Assembly (NCBI GenBank): GCA_913056495.1
Contig: CAJXMO010000016.1
Span: 32,612 to 96,611, forward strand
Direction of reading: 5' to 3'
Source: an uncultured Alteromonadaceae bacterium
Lineage (GTDB): Bacteria > Pseudomonadota > Gammaproteobacteria > Enterobacterales > Alteromonadaceae
DNA: 64,000 nucleotides
Made by a program: the position numbers and the translations under genes. Position 1 is the first letter of the stretch. Every line of letters starts with the position of its first letter. Positions 27,423-35,981 of the stretch are shown here, in pieces. Under the pieces are notes generated by a model. The model ran no database searches. It was given only the letters and a program-made list of their open reading frames with translations, and was not told the origin of the DNA.

Positions 27423-30400
27423 TTATTCTTCAGTTGGAACTTCACCTTCATTGAACAATTCTTGTACTTTGCTCGCTGAAATTGAGTTACCGAATACTTT
27501 CAGTTCATCAATTGCACCATTGTATGGTGTATCCCAGTGGTTAACGCCTAAACCAAAGTAGGTTGTACCACCTGTACCAAATACATTCGGGAAGTTCACG
27601 CCTTCAAACTTAGACTCACCATTTACATAAACCTGAACAGCACCATCTGCTACTGAGAAGGCTATATGTGTCCACTCATTTGCCGGGATTTTTTCAGGTA
27701 AGTTACCGTCGTACCATGCAGTACCTGACCATAAACGACTTGCACCACCCGGAGACGGTACAAAGCTTATCCAGCTCGATGTATTAGCTGCACCAAAGAA
27801 GGTGGTTGTATAGTCAGTAATCACGTTTGGTTTTAACCACATAGAGACAGCATAGTCATAAGTGGTAATCAGGTTATCCGGTAATCTAACACCAGATGCT
27901 CCATCAAGCATAAGTGCGTCACCTTTAACACCTTGAACATACGAGACTGAACCGCCTTCGTTGTCAATACGGTCACCTGTTACAGTACCAGGTTCTGCGG
28001 CATCACCAATTGTTGTTAAGTCACCCTCAAAGCTATATTCAGCCGGAGCGAGTGATTTAATGGTGACATCAAATACTTTTGTATCTGTGTAGAAGCTACC
28101 GTCGGCTTTTTGGAACGCTATGTTCGCAGTTAAGGTTGCCTCTTGGTCACCTAACTCACCGCTTGGCTGAGTGACCACCGCACGACCGTTCTCAACTTTT
28201 AAGAAATCCGGATTGCTAGATGTCCAGCTAATACCTGAAACAAATGGGCCAACTCGTAATAAGTCAAAGCTTTCACGAACCGCACTGGTATCACCTAAAT
28301 CAAGCGCTTCTTTGATAACCACAGCAAAATCTTCAGGATCTGTCAGGTTATTTTTCGCAGCACCATTAATATCCAGTGATGATAATGCGTAGTCATAAAT
28401 GATTAGCTCATCGATTGCACCATTAAAAGGTAAGTCCCAATGGTTTACACCTAATGCAAAGTAGCTGCCTTCAGCGCTGAATAAGTCTTTATAAGCACTG
28501 GTGCTCGCTTTAAGTTCTCCGTTAATATAGAACTTAGCTTCGCCATTATTGACTGTTGCAGCAAGATGACTCCACTCCCCGGTTGGAATTGTCATACCTG
28601 AAACCAAGTCAATCCACTGCTCGCTACCACTCCACAGCATAGTTTCACCAGCCCAGTTACCAGGCAAGAAGCTTAACCAGTTATTTGTGTTTTGTGCACC
28701 AAAGAAGCTGGTTGAGAAGTTAGTAATTTCAGTTGGGTTAATCCAGAATGAAACTGTGTATTGGAAGCTGTCAATCAAGTCATCCGGTAAACGAACACCT
28801 GATGCGCCATCTAAAGAGACCGCTTTACCTTCCTGACCATCAACATAGGCTTCTGTTCCGCCAGTGTTGTCAATGCGGTCACCGGTAATTGTTCCTGCAC
28901 CAAAATCACCTAAAGATACGGCTAAGCTATCTTCAAATTTATAGTGAGCCGTTGCATTTTTAAATGCAGGGCGTGCTTTTAACTCAATGGTAAAGGATTT
29001 AGTCACGCTTTGGCCATTCAGGCTAATGGTCGCTTCTAAATCGACAACCTGATCACCACGATCCGGCGTTGGGATAAAGATAGAACCATCATTACCAATG
29101 TAGTATTCATCGCTGCTGTTCCAGCTAATTTGTGCACCGCTGCGACCAACCATAGGGATTTCAAAGTTTTCTTCGTTAATGGTTAATACTGTAGGTAATT
29201 CTAATGTTTCCTGAACATCAGCCAGAATTTCAGCTGTCGCAGAGATATCATCAACATGGCTTGCCCACATTGTTGAGTTGTCGCTTGCTACGCCAGATAA
29301 GGTTTGTACCACTTCTTGACGTGCATCGTCCCACTGCCATTTAGCAACCGCCTGGAAAGTACCAGATTCAAGCTCAAGTACGACCTGACCTGCAGACAAC
29401 ATATGCCAGGTACCAGTATCACTGCCTGATACAGTATGATCCTGGTTCAATGAAATATGACCTGAAGGGATTGATTGGTAGTTAACTTCGCTACCAAAAT
29501 TAATAAATTTATAATGACCTGGGATATCAGTCTCATTGACGACGTTATCACCGTCAAGTGGCACATAACGTTGTGGAGATGCTACTAACCAGCCATCTGC
29601 GGTTGCAAATAGCTCATGCGTGCGCACCTGGTGAGCGTTAGCATTATTCGGGAATTCAGTTGCGCTTTGTGGGAAGCGGGTATGAGTCACCATTAAATGA
29701 CGACCGCTTTCTTCATCGTATAAAGCCGAGTTATGACCCGGTGCATTATAACCCCAAGCTTGTGCCTCTTCAGCTACTTCCTGAGTATAAACAAAACCGC
29801 CAATTAATTTGACACCCATGTCCAAACCACCGGCGCCTGCGATATCATTGCCTGCAGCATCTAAATAAGGGCCATCAGGCGTTTTTGAACGTGCGATTCT
29901 AACATTATAACCTTCGTTATAATTAAAGCCTGCAGTTGATACCATTAAGTAATAATAATCCGTTTCCGGGCTATAAAAAACGTATGGACCTTCAATTGCA
30001 CGGAAGTCACCACCGGTTAGGTGTTTACCATAACCTTGGCCTTCAACCGGCATACCGGTTGCTTCATCCATTTCCAGAATAAAGATACCGCCAGAATATG
30101 AACCGTAAACCATCCATAAAGCGCCGTCTTTATCATAAAATGCGGTTGGGTCGATTACGTTAGGATCGACGTTCCCGTACCAAGTCTCTTTGCCGTTGTC
30201 TAATGGATATTCTTCAAACTCAGGGAAATAATCTTGCATTTCCCACCTTAAATTCCCATCAGCATCTTCAAGTTGGTTTCCATCTGCATCTTTTATTGGT
30301 ATCGGGTTTCCATTCGCATCCAATTTTTGAATGGGGGTATTTTTATAACCACTGCGTAAGAAAACCCCTTTGTCTACATAAGGGCCTTCAATTGAATCTG

Positions 30401-30983
30401 CTTCGGCTAAACCTAAATATGAACGGTTCCAGCACACTTCATCTACTTCTGCAGTGTCTGGGTTATCTTGTGCACAGTGGTTGTAATAGAACCAGTATTT
30501 CCCGTTAGGCGCTTTAATAACATTAGCAGCCCAGTTGCCTTTATAGCCACCAGTCCATTCGATGCCTTCGGCTATTTCTGTAGTATAGACATCAAATAAT
30601 GGTGAATCATCCACCTGAAGTGTTTCTGCTGTATAGGATGTGCCATCAGCCAATGAAAATGTTTCTTCTTCGGTTGCAGGGTTTGAAATATATTCCCAGT
30701 TCATTAAATCAGTTGATTTTGCTGCACCCAAATGTGAACCAAAAATATAATAAGTATCACCATCTTTAATCACTGATGGGTCATGGACAGTCACATCAGT
30801 AAACATAGCACTGCCAGTGTCTGGATTTAAAACCTCTGAACTGGGTGCGTCAGGTATCACGCTTGAAGCTGTACCCGGGTTAGCTGGAGCTGGTGTTGTT
30901 GATAATGTTTCACCATCATCTGTACCACAAGCTGTGATGGCTAAAACACTGCTGAGCAGCAATGTTATTTTGTTTAATTTCAT
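27423..30983 (-). CDS. Multidomain GH43 arabinanase lipoprotein with two LamG domains
   Basis: 1186 aa with a lipoprotein signal (AITAC). The GH43 five-blade propeller (about 60-490) shows the three acids: Asp in TVHDPSVIKDGDTYYIFGS, Asp in DPTAFYDKDGALWMVYGSY and Glu in RAIEGPYVFYS. A domain typical of the C-terminus of extracellular endo-arabinanases follows (about 490-590). Then come an atrophied Ig-like domain, a LamG domain (about 690-850), a second Ig-like domain and a second LamG domain (about 1010-1175). The LamG pair probably binds carbohydrate. This is the best candidate for the surface endo-1,5-alpha-L-arabinanase that starts depolymerisation. It heads the operon with the first TonB receptor. 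Confidence 0.88.
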   Translation of the reverse strand: MKLNKITLLLSSVLAITACGTDDGETLSTTPAPANPGTASSVIPDAPSSEVLNPDTGSAMFTDVTVHDPSVIKDGDTYYIFGSHLGAAKSTDLMNWEYISNPATEEETFSLADGTSYTAETLQVDDSPLFDVYTTEIAEGIEWTGGYKGNWAANVIKAPNGKYWFYYNHCAQDNPDTAEVDEVCWNRSYLGLAEADSIEGPYVDKGVFLRSGYKNTPIQKLDANGNPIPIKDADGNQLEDADGNLRWEMQDYFPEFEEYPLDNGKETWYGNVDPNVIDPTAFYDKDGALWMVYGSYSGGIFILEMDEATGMPVEGQGYGKHLTGGDFRAIEGPYVFYSPETDYYYLMVSTAGFNYNEGYNVRIARSKTPDGPYLDAAGNDIAGAGGLDMGVKLIGGFVYTQEVAEEAQAWGYNAPGHNSALYDEESGRHLMVTHTRFPQSATEFPNNANAHQVRTHELFATADGWLVASPQRYVPLDGDNVVNETDIPGHYKFINFGSEVNYQSIPSGHISLNQDHTVSGSDTGTWHMLSAGQVVLELESGTFQAVAKWQWDDARQEVVQTLSGVASDNSTMWASHVDDISATAEILADVQETLELPTVLTINEENFEIPMVGRSGAQISWNSSDEYYIGNDGSIFIPTPDRGDQVVDLEATISLNGQSVTKSFTIELKARPAFKNATAHYKFEDSLAVSLGDFGAGTITGDRIDNTGGTEAYVDGQEGKAVSLDGASGVRLPDDLIDSFQYTVSFWINPTEITNFSTSFFGAQNTNNWLSFLPGNWAGETMLWSGSEQWIDLVSGMTIPTGEWSHLAATVNNGEAKFYINGELKASTSAYKDLFSAEGSYFALGVNHWDLPFNGAIDELIIYDYALSSLDINGAAKNNLTDPEDFAVVIKEALDLGDTSAVRESFDLLRVGPFVSGISWTSSNPDFLKVENGRAVVTQPSGELGDQEATLTANIAFQKADGSFYTDTKVFDVTIKSLAPAEYSFEGDLTTIGDAAEPGTVTGDRIDNEGGSVSYVQGVKGDALMLDGASGVRLPDNLITTYDYAVSMWLKPNVITDYTTTFFGAANTSSWISFVPSPGGASRLWSGTAWYDGNLPEKIPANEWTHIAFSVADGAVQVYVNGESKFEGVNFPNVFGTGGTTYFGLGVNHWDTPYNGAIDELKVFGNSISASKVQELFNEGEVPTEE

Positions 30984-31356
30984 CTAAAAGCCCTCTTGAT
31001 TTGAGATGTTTTTATTCATTTGTCATTAAAATGATAAATGTCGTGTGTTTATGTATACATATCCGTAATAACACATTATTGTAATTTAATAATACTATTT
31101 AAACTGTGTCAATATGTTTGAATAGTAAATTTTTTGTTAATTGGTGTCGGTTAGTGTAGATTAGAGTTTTAACTTTCGCTACAACAGAGTAAAAATGCGG
31201 ACAATAGGGAAATAGGGTTATTTCCTTACTGTATTATTTATAATAAAAAAAACTGTAAAAGCGAGGTGTTATGCAAATTTTTTATTAATAAATTAGTTGT
31301 AAAAAGTTAATATGAGAAACAACCGTTATAAATGTAGTCAATAATTGGTAATTTGC
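30984..31356. other. Divergent control region between the GH43 and aldehyde dehydrogenase genes
   Basis: 373 bp, very AT-rich. It carries the GH43 promoter and operator described at 31084-31112. For the rightward aldehyde dehydrogenase gene I see no convincing promoter or Shine-Dalgarno. Confidence 0.5.
31084..31112 (-). promoter_or_regulatory. Promoter with candidate operator before the large GH43 gene
   Basis: On the minus strand TTGACA (31107-31112), a 17-bp spacer and TTAAAT (31084-31089). The operator-like AATAATACT on the plus strand (31088-31096, 8 of 9 to AGTAWTACT) lies across the spacer and -10, where a bound repressor would exclude polymerase. Confidence 0.6.
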
Positions 31357-32847
31357 ATGTCGATTGAAAATTGGAATAGCACAGCTGAACAAATTAAGTT
31401 TGACCTTGATTCTGTGGTTGATGGTCGAAGCTATCAATCACAGAGTGAAAGATGCTTTACAAAATGTAGTCCGATTGACGGAAGGGCGCTTCCATCGGTT
31501 ATTTGCTCTGGGCAGCTAGATGTTGATTTGGCAGTTCAATCCGCACGGCAATCTTTTACAAAAGCTAGCTGGCTGAATATGCCGCTTGAAGAACGAAAGC
31601 AATGCCTTTACCGATTAGCCGATCTCATTGAAGCTAATACCTCAGAGCTTGCACTATTAGATTGCCTAGAGATGGGCAAATCTATGTTTAACCTAATTTA
31701 TGACGATGTGCCTACCTGTGCTCGCAGTTTTCGCTGGTTTGCTGAAGCCTTAGATAAATTGTATGACTATACTGCGCCGCCGCGGGCAGGTGCGCTCGGT
31801 ACGATAACTCGCGAAGCGATTGGTGTGGTCGCCTGTATTGTGCCCTGGAATTATCCATTAATTTCGACTGCCTGGAAAATAGCCCCTGCACTGGCAATGG
31901 GTAACTCAGTTATTTTAAAACCGGCCGAGCAGTCAACCTTCTCCGCTATTAAGCTCGCTCATTTAGCATTAGAAGCCGGTATCCCAGAAGGGGTACTGAA
32001 TGTGATAACCGGTGATGGTGAGACTGGTAAGTTGTTAGCGTTGCATAATGATGTTGATATGGTTTCATTTACCGGCTCAACCGAAGTGGGTAAATTATTG
32101 ATGCAGTATGCTGGTCAATCAAACCTAAAACGAGTGGCGCTGGAGTGTGGTGGCAAATCCCCTTTTATCGTTTTAAATTCTTCCAAGCAATTACCTTATG
32201 CGGCCAAAAGCCTGGCCCGCCACATGTTTTTTAATCAAGGGCAAATTTGCTCGTCAGCTTCCCGTTTGATTGTTGAGGCTGATGTTGAAGCTGAATTACT
32301 GCAATTAATCAAACAGGAATCTCTGAATTATCAACCCGGTAATCCGCTGGATATGGCAAACCGGGTGGGTGCTATGGTTAGCCTGGACGCCTGTCACAAA
32401 GTGGCTGCGAGCGTCAATCAGACAGTCGGGCAGGGCGGTCAGATAGTGTGTGGCGGACAACAAGTATCTCCGGTAACAGGCGGAGCCTATTTTGAGCCCA
32501 CAATTATTACAAATTTAACGAATGATATGGATATTGCACAACAAGAAGTGTTTGGCCCTGTATTATCCGTTATTCGTGCAGACTCCCCCGAACATGCGCT
32601 GCAATTAGCAAATGATACCCGCTATGGCTTGGCTGGTTCGGTTTGGTCGGATGATTTAAATGCCGCCCATAAAATTGCCAATGGACTTAAAGCAGGTGCG
32701 GTACATGTTAACTGTTATGGTGAAGATGACTTGTCAGCACCATTTGGTGGATTTAAGCAATCCGGGATGGGCAAAGATAAATCTATCTGGTCGCTTCAAC
32801 AATATGCTAATTTAAAATCCACCTGGTTCAGGTTAACAGAGAGCTAA
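31357..32847 (+). CDS. NAD(P)-dependent aldehyde dehydrogenase (PuuC-like)
   Basis: About 496 aa cytosolic enzyme oxidising an aldehyde to a carboxylate. Typical marks: PWNYPL and the NAD-site FTGSTEVGKLL, general-base Glu in ALECGGKSPF, catalytic Cys in NQGQICSSASRL, and the C-terminal FGGFKQSGMGKDKS. It most resembles the gamma-glutamyl-gamma-aminobutyraldehyde dehydrogenase (PuuC) group. I take the ATG at 31357; an upstream TTG (31345) is unlikely. Within an arabinan locus it could handle an aldehyde from side-chain or pentose catabolism, but this is a guess. Divergent from the GH43 operon. Confidence 0.88.
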   Translation: MSIENWNSTAEQIKFDLDSVVDGRSYQSQSERCFTKCSPIDGRALPSVICSGQLDVDLAVQSARQSFTKASWLNMPLEERKQCLYRLADLIEANTSELALLDCLEMGKSMFNLIYDDVPTCARSFRWFAEALDKLYDYTAPPRAGALGTITREAIGVVACIVPWNYPLISTAWKIAPALAMGNSVILKPAEQSTFSAIKLAHLALEAGIPEGVLNVITGDGETGKLLALHNDVDMVSFTGSTEVGKLLMQYAGQSNLKRVALECGGKSPFIVLNSSKQLPYAAKSLARHMFFNQGQICSSASRLIVEADVEAELLQLIKQESLNYQPGNPLDMANRVGAMVSLDACHKVAASVNQTVGQGGQIVCGGQQVSPVTGGAYFEPTIITNLTNDMDIAQQEVFGPVLSVIRADSPEHALQLANDTRYGLAGSVWSDDLNAAHKIANGLKAGAVHVNCYGEDDLSAPFGGFKQSGMGKDKSIWSLQQYANLKSTWFRLTES

Positions 32848-32881
32848 ACCCTCATCTGTTAACCTGTGTACGCCTTGGTTA

Positions 32882-33118
32882 TTATTTTAACTTATAAATA
32901 TCGATTAATACGGTATTTTGCTTATCGGGAACCGTGCGCACACCGCCGACAAAAATGGCTTTGTTTAGCCAGTCATACTGTCCTTCAGGCGCGGTAAACT
33001 GAGGCGAAGTGCGAAAATAAAATACCTGTGTTTCACTTTCCGGCACAATAATACCATGGTTAACCACATTAATGAGTACACCTTGTAGATCGGTGTTTAC
33101 GCCGTTAGCCCGCGATAT
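32882..33118 (-). pseudogene. Remnant of a DUF3237 family gene
   Basis: The open stretch of about 78 codons matches only the C-terminal half of DUF3237 proteins (family about 150 aa): GVLINVVNHGI, FYFRTSPQF, YDWLNKAIFVGG and VLIDIYKL at the end. Immediately upstream, the frame meets a TGA, and no DUF3237 N-terminal half is found in another frame before the esterase gene. It is therefore a 5'-truncated relic, not the short gene that a GTG start at 33067 would suggest. Confidence 0.6.
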
Positions 33119-33230
33119 TCAACGGCATAAACCTTGATCTCGCGTAAAATCTGAACCTGTCAGAATTAATTGTTATCACTTGAAATAAAGGAATAAAATG
33201 CACCAGCTAGTGAAATGGTGCAGTCTTGGT

Positions 33231-34811
33231 TTATTGATTTGCCCACTTGCGACCTTCATCAGTGCGGCGCCACTCGAAGTATTTATCCAGCACTTCAAGT
33301 GATGCTTTATCGGCAACCGGACCTAGCTTAGGCGTTTGCTGAAAATACATGACTTTTTGTGAGTCTGAATTGTATGCGGGCCATTTAGGCAGTTTTTTAC
33401 CATTTGGATTACCGGTTTTGGTAAAATTCGCCCAATAACTGGAAATTGCATCAGCTAAACGTAAATCGTTTTGGTTAATATCCGGGTTGGTTGAATCCAA
33501 ATGCTGAAATACATAAGCGATATCTTGTCCATGCGGAGAACCATAATTATATTTGTCTGAGCCTTTTTTATGCTCTGGATGTTGGTCAAAGTAATACAGA
33601 TAGGCGGGCGACTGCCCGGTTTCTGATTGCAACTTAGCCCAGCTCCAGGTATGCCAGCCAAACGCTGCATCTCTGATTAAGTTACGACCCATGCGAGTAA
33701 TTTTATCATTGCTGGTTGGGTAAGCGGCCAATAAATCTTTGGCATACGGGCCAAAACGTTTTTTAACGCCCTCAATAAATTGTTTTGGGTTATTGTTCCA
33801 GACAAAACTAGCGCCTTCATCTGAATTGTAGCCAACTAGTACTGGCACATCATTGTACTGGCCTTTTTGATACAATTTATATTGGTCATCTGCAATAACA
33901 TAACCGTCAACAATTGGCCAACCGCCAGGCAGAGACCAACCTGCTGGAATAAATTTTTTCGCATCCATTTTTCTCAGCTCGTTAATGGATGAAGCACCCA
34001 ACTGTTTAACATAAGCTGTACCTTCCTGCTCTGCCTGCTCAAGTAGGATCATATTTTCACCCGGATAGCCTTGCTTACGATCAGGCCCGAATGAGCCACC
34101 ACTTTGTGAAATAGCGCCATGAAAAAGACCTTTTGCTACAGGCGATGCGGCAAGCATGCTGACACTAATACCACCAGCAGATTCACCCGCGATGGTTACC
34201 TTGTTAGGATCGCCACCAAATGAGGCAATGTTGTGTTTAATCCATTTTAGCGCCTCAATTTGGTCCAGTAAGCCATAATTACCGGAAACCCCATTTTTAC
34301 TTTCCTGACTCAACTGAGGATGTGCTAAGAATCCTAGTTGACCAACCCGGTATGCAATGGTCACTACGATCACGCCTTTTTTGGCCAGATGACGACCATC
34401 AAAAATCGGGTCTGATGAGGTTCCAAAACTAAAGCCACCGCCATAAATCCAGACAAATACCGGAATATTTTCATCGGCTGATTTTGCCGGTGCCCAAATA
34501 TTTAAATACAAACAATCTTCACTGATGCCGGACGGCGGATTACCGGCTTGAATACAGGCCGGTGCATAATCCTGAGCTTGTTTTACACCATCCCAATTTT
34601 CAGCAGGTTGGGGCGCTTGCCAGCGTAGCTTACCAACCGGTGGCTTGGCAAATGGAATGCCTTTAAATACGGTTAAGTTATTCTGTGTTTTACCCTTTAG
34701 CAGACCTTGCTCTACTTTTACTTGCGTTAAATCAGCAGCCTGTGAACTTAGGCTAAAAAGCGCAATCAGTGGGGCGAATGCCAGAGCTTTGATTAAGTTT
34801 AGTTGGTTCAT
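33231..34811 (-). CDS. Carboxylesterase type B, exported
   Basis: 526 aa alpha/beta-hydrolase with signal peptide (cleaved at SSQAADL). Type-B marks: oxyanion segment WIYGGGFSFGTSS, nucleophile elbow VTIAGESAGGISVS, and His region HGQDIAYVFQHLD. EDCLYLNIW is the family's second signature. It probably hydrolyses ester groups in the periplasm. In a pectic arabinan setting feruloyl or acetyl side groups are plausible substrates, but the family is broad. Follows the alpha/beta-hydrolase lipoprotein gene by 25 bp and is probably co-transcribed with it. Confidence 0.88.
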   Translation of the reverse strand: MNQLNLIKALAFAPLIALFSLSSQAADLTQVKVEQGLLKGKTQNNLTVFKGIPFAKPPVGKLRWQAPQPAENWDGVKQAQDYAPACIQAGNPPSGISEDCLYLNIWAPAKSADENIPVFVWIYGGGFSFGTSSDPIFDGRHLAKKGVIVVTIAYRVGQLGFLAHPQLSQESKNGVSGNYGLLDQIEALKWIKHNIASFGGDPNKVTIAGESAGGISVSMLAASPVAKGLFHGAISQSGGSFGPDRKQGYPGENMILLEQAEQEGTAYVKQLGASSINELRKMDAKKFIPAGWSLPGGWPIVDGYVIADDQYKLYQKGQYNDVPVLVGYNSDEGASFVWNNNPKQFIEGVKKRFGPYAKDLLAAYPTSNDKITRMGRNLIRDAAFGWHTWSWAKLQSETGQSPAYLYYFDQHPEHKKGSDKYNYGSPHGQDIAYVFQHLDSTNPDINQNDLRLADAISSYWANFTKTGNPNGKKLPKWPAYNSDSQKVMYFQQTPKLGPVADKASLEVLDKYFEWRRTDEGRKWANQ

Positions 34812-34836
34812 TTAAAATTCCTGTTTTTCATGCTTA

Positions 34837-35829
34837 TTAATTGGCTGCTTGAAACTGTTTGGATTTCATTGTCCAACCGGGAAATGCGGCTAAATTTTGC
34901 GCCAGGAAGAATTCGGCTTTTTCTGTTTTTCCTTTCAATTGCCAGTCAAGCCAGTTCAGCGTCATTTTTGCAAATGATCCGCCATATTTTTGATCAAATG
35001 TACCTCCGTGTCCGCCAGCCAGCAAATTTGAAAACGCAACCGGGACATGGCTGATTCGTTTATAATCTAACTCAGCATTGGCTGTTGCAACATCAGACTC
35101 ACCACCGACTATATATAAAACCGGACCATGTAAGTTATTGAGTGAATCCTGGTTTGCCTGCGCCATGGTCATATCACCTATACCAGAGTTAAACATTAAA
35201 TAGGTTTTAATTCTCAGGTCGGCCGCAACCGCCAACACCTGTGCGCCGCCACATGACTGACCGCTGATGGCAATTTGATTCATATCCAGCTTTTGAAAAT
35301 ACTCGCTGTCTTTTTCAGCACTTTTAGCCGAGAGCCAGTCAATGGCTTCAATCATCATGGCATTTGGGGCTTTATTTAATTCTCTGTCCAGCAGTTCTCT
35401 TTGTAGCGCACCTAAAGCGACAACAAGATAGCCTTGTGAAGCGACTTCAGACAATAAACGTTCGTGTGGAATCGAGGTATTATTACAACCGCCATTGGCA
35501 AACACCACAACCGGTAGTTTACCTTCAGACTGTGCAGCCGCAGTTATATCTTGCGGTCGGTAAATCACAAAATCAGCGAGTGATTCTTCAGTGACCGCAA
35601 TGGCTTTATACGGGCCGCTGCCGCCGCTATCAATAGTCTTTTGATCAATGATTTCACTTGAGTTTTGATTTGTTGACGTTTCAGGTTGGACAGTATCCGC
35701 GCTATTTGTTTTCTCTATCGTAAGCTTGGTATCTTGTTGAGTTGAGGGGGTGGCGGCGTTCTCGCTACAGGCTACCAGTGAAATAGATACAGACAGCAGA
35801 AACGGAAGGGCCAGGTTTGTTATTTTCAT
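34837..35829 (-). CDS. Alpha/beta-hydrolase lipoprotein
   Basis: 330 aa with a lipoprotein-type signal (SLVACSE). Hydrolase core: PVVVFANGGCNNTSIPH oxyanion region, nucleophile elbow IAISGQSCGGAQVL and the His in LLAGGHGGTFDQKYGG. The acid lies in YIVGGESDVATA. Resembles dienelactone-hydrolase and cutinase-like esterases. A Ser/Thr/Gln-rich spacer (about 25-70) separates lipid anchor and enzyme. First gene of the two-esterase operon, preceded by a good promoter with an AGTAWTACT site at the presumed +1. Confidence 0.82.
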   Translation of the reverse strand: MKITNLALPFLLSVSISLVACSENAATPSTQQDTKLTIEKTNSADTVQPETSTNQNSSEIIDQKTIDSGGSGPYKAIAVTEESLADFVIYRPQDITAAAQSEGKLPVVVFANGGCNNTSIPHERLLSEVASQGYLVVALGALQRELLDRELNKAPNAMMIEAIDWLSAKSAEKDSEYFQKLDMNQIAISGQSCGGAQVLAVAADLRIKTYLMFNSGIGDMTMAQANQDSLNNLHGPVLYIVGGESDVATANAELDYKRISHVPVAFSNLLAGGHGGTFDQKYGGSFAKMTLNWLDWQLKGKTEKAEFFLAQNLAAFPGWTMKSKQFQAAN

Positions 35830-35851
35830 ATTGCCTCTTCATTAACATTAT

Positions 35852-35896
35852 TGTAATACTTTTTTGTATGTTAATCTAAGTCATTCAATTTAACAA
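35852..35896 (-). promoter_or_regulatory. Promoter with candidate operator before the esterase operon
   Basis: On the minus strand TTGTTA (35891-35896), 17-bp spacer, TAACAT (35868-35873), then AGTATTACA (35852-35860), which matches AGTAWTACT at 8 of 9 and lies at the expected transcription start. Confidence 0.65.
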
Positions 35897-35924
35897 ACTC
35901 TCTGACTTTAAAGTCATAAAAATA

Positions 35925-35954
35925 AAAAGCCAGCATATTGCTATGCTGGCTTTT
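35925..35954 (-). terminator. Rho-independent terminator after the second TonB receptor gene
   Basis: A 13-bp perfect stem, AAAAGCCAGCATA and TATGCTGGCTTTT with loop TTGC, followed on the minus strand by TTTTT-rich sequence. Confidence 0.88.
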
Positions 35955-35981
35955 AATCTATGCTGAGTTATCCGTTTTAGC

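Noticed and set aside
28171..30508. Plus-strand frames of 73 and 101 aa inside the large GH43 gene
   Set aside because: Antisense shadows of the 1186-aa lipoprotein gene with unnatural composition.
32882..33067. Independent 61-aa gene with GTG start
   Set aside because: The homology to DUF3237 continues upstream of the GTG to a TGA, so it is a truncated remnant, not a short gene.
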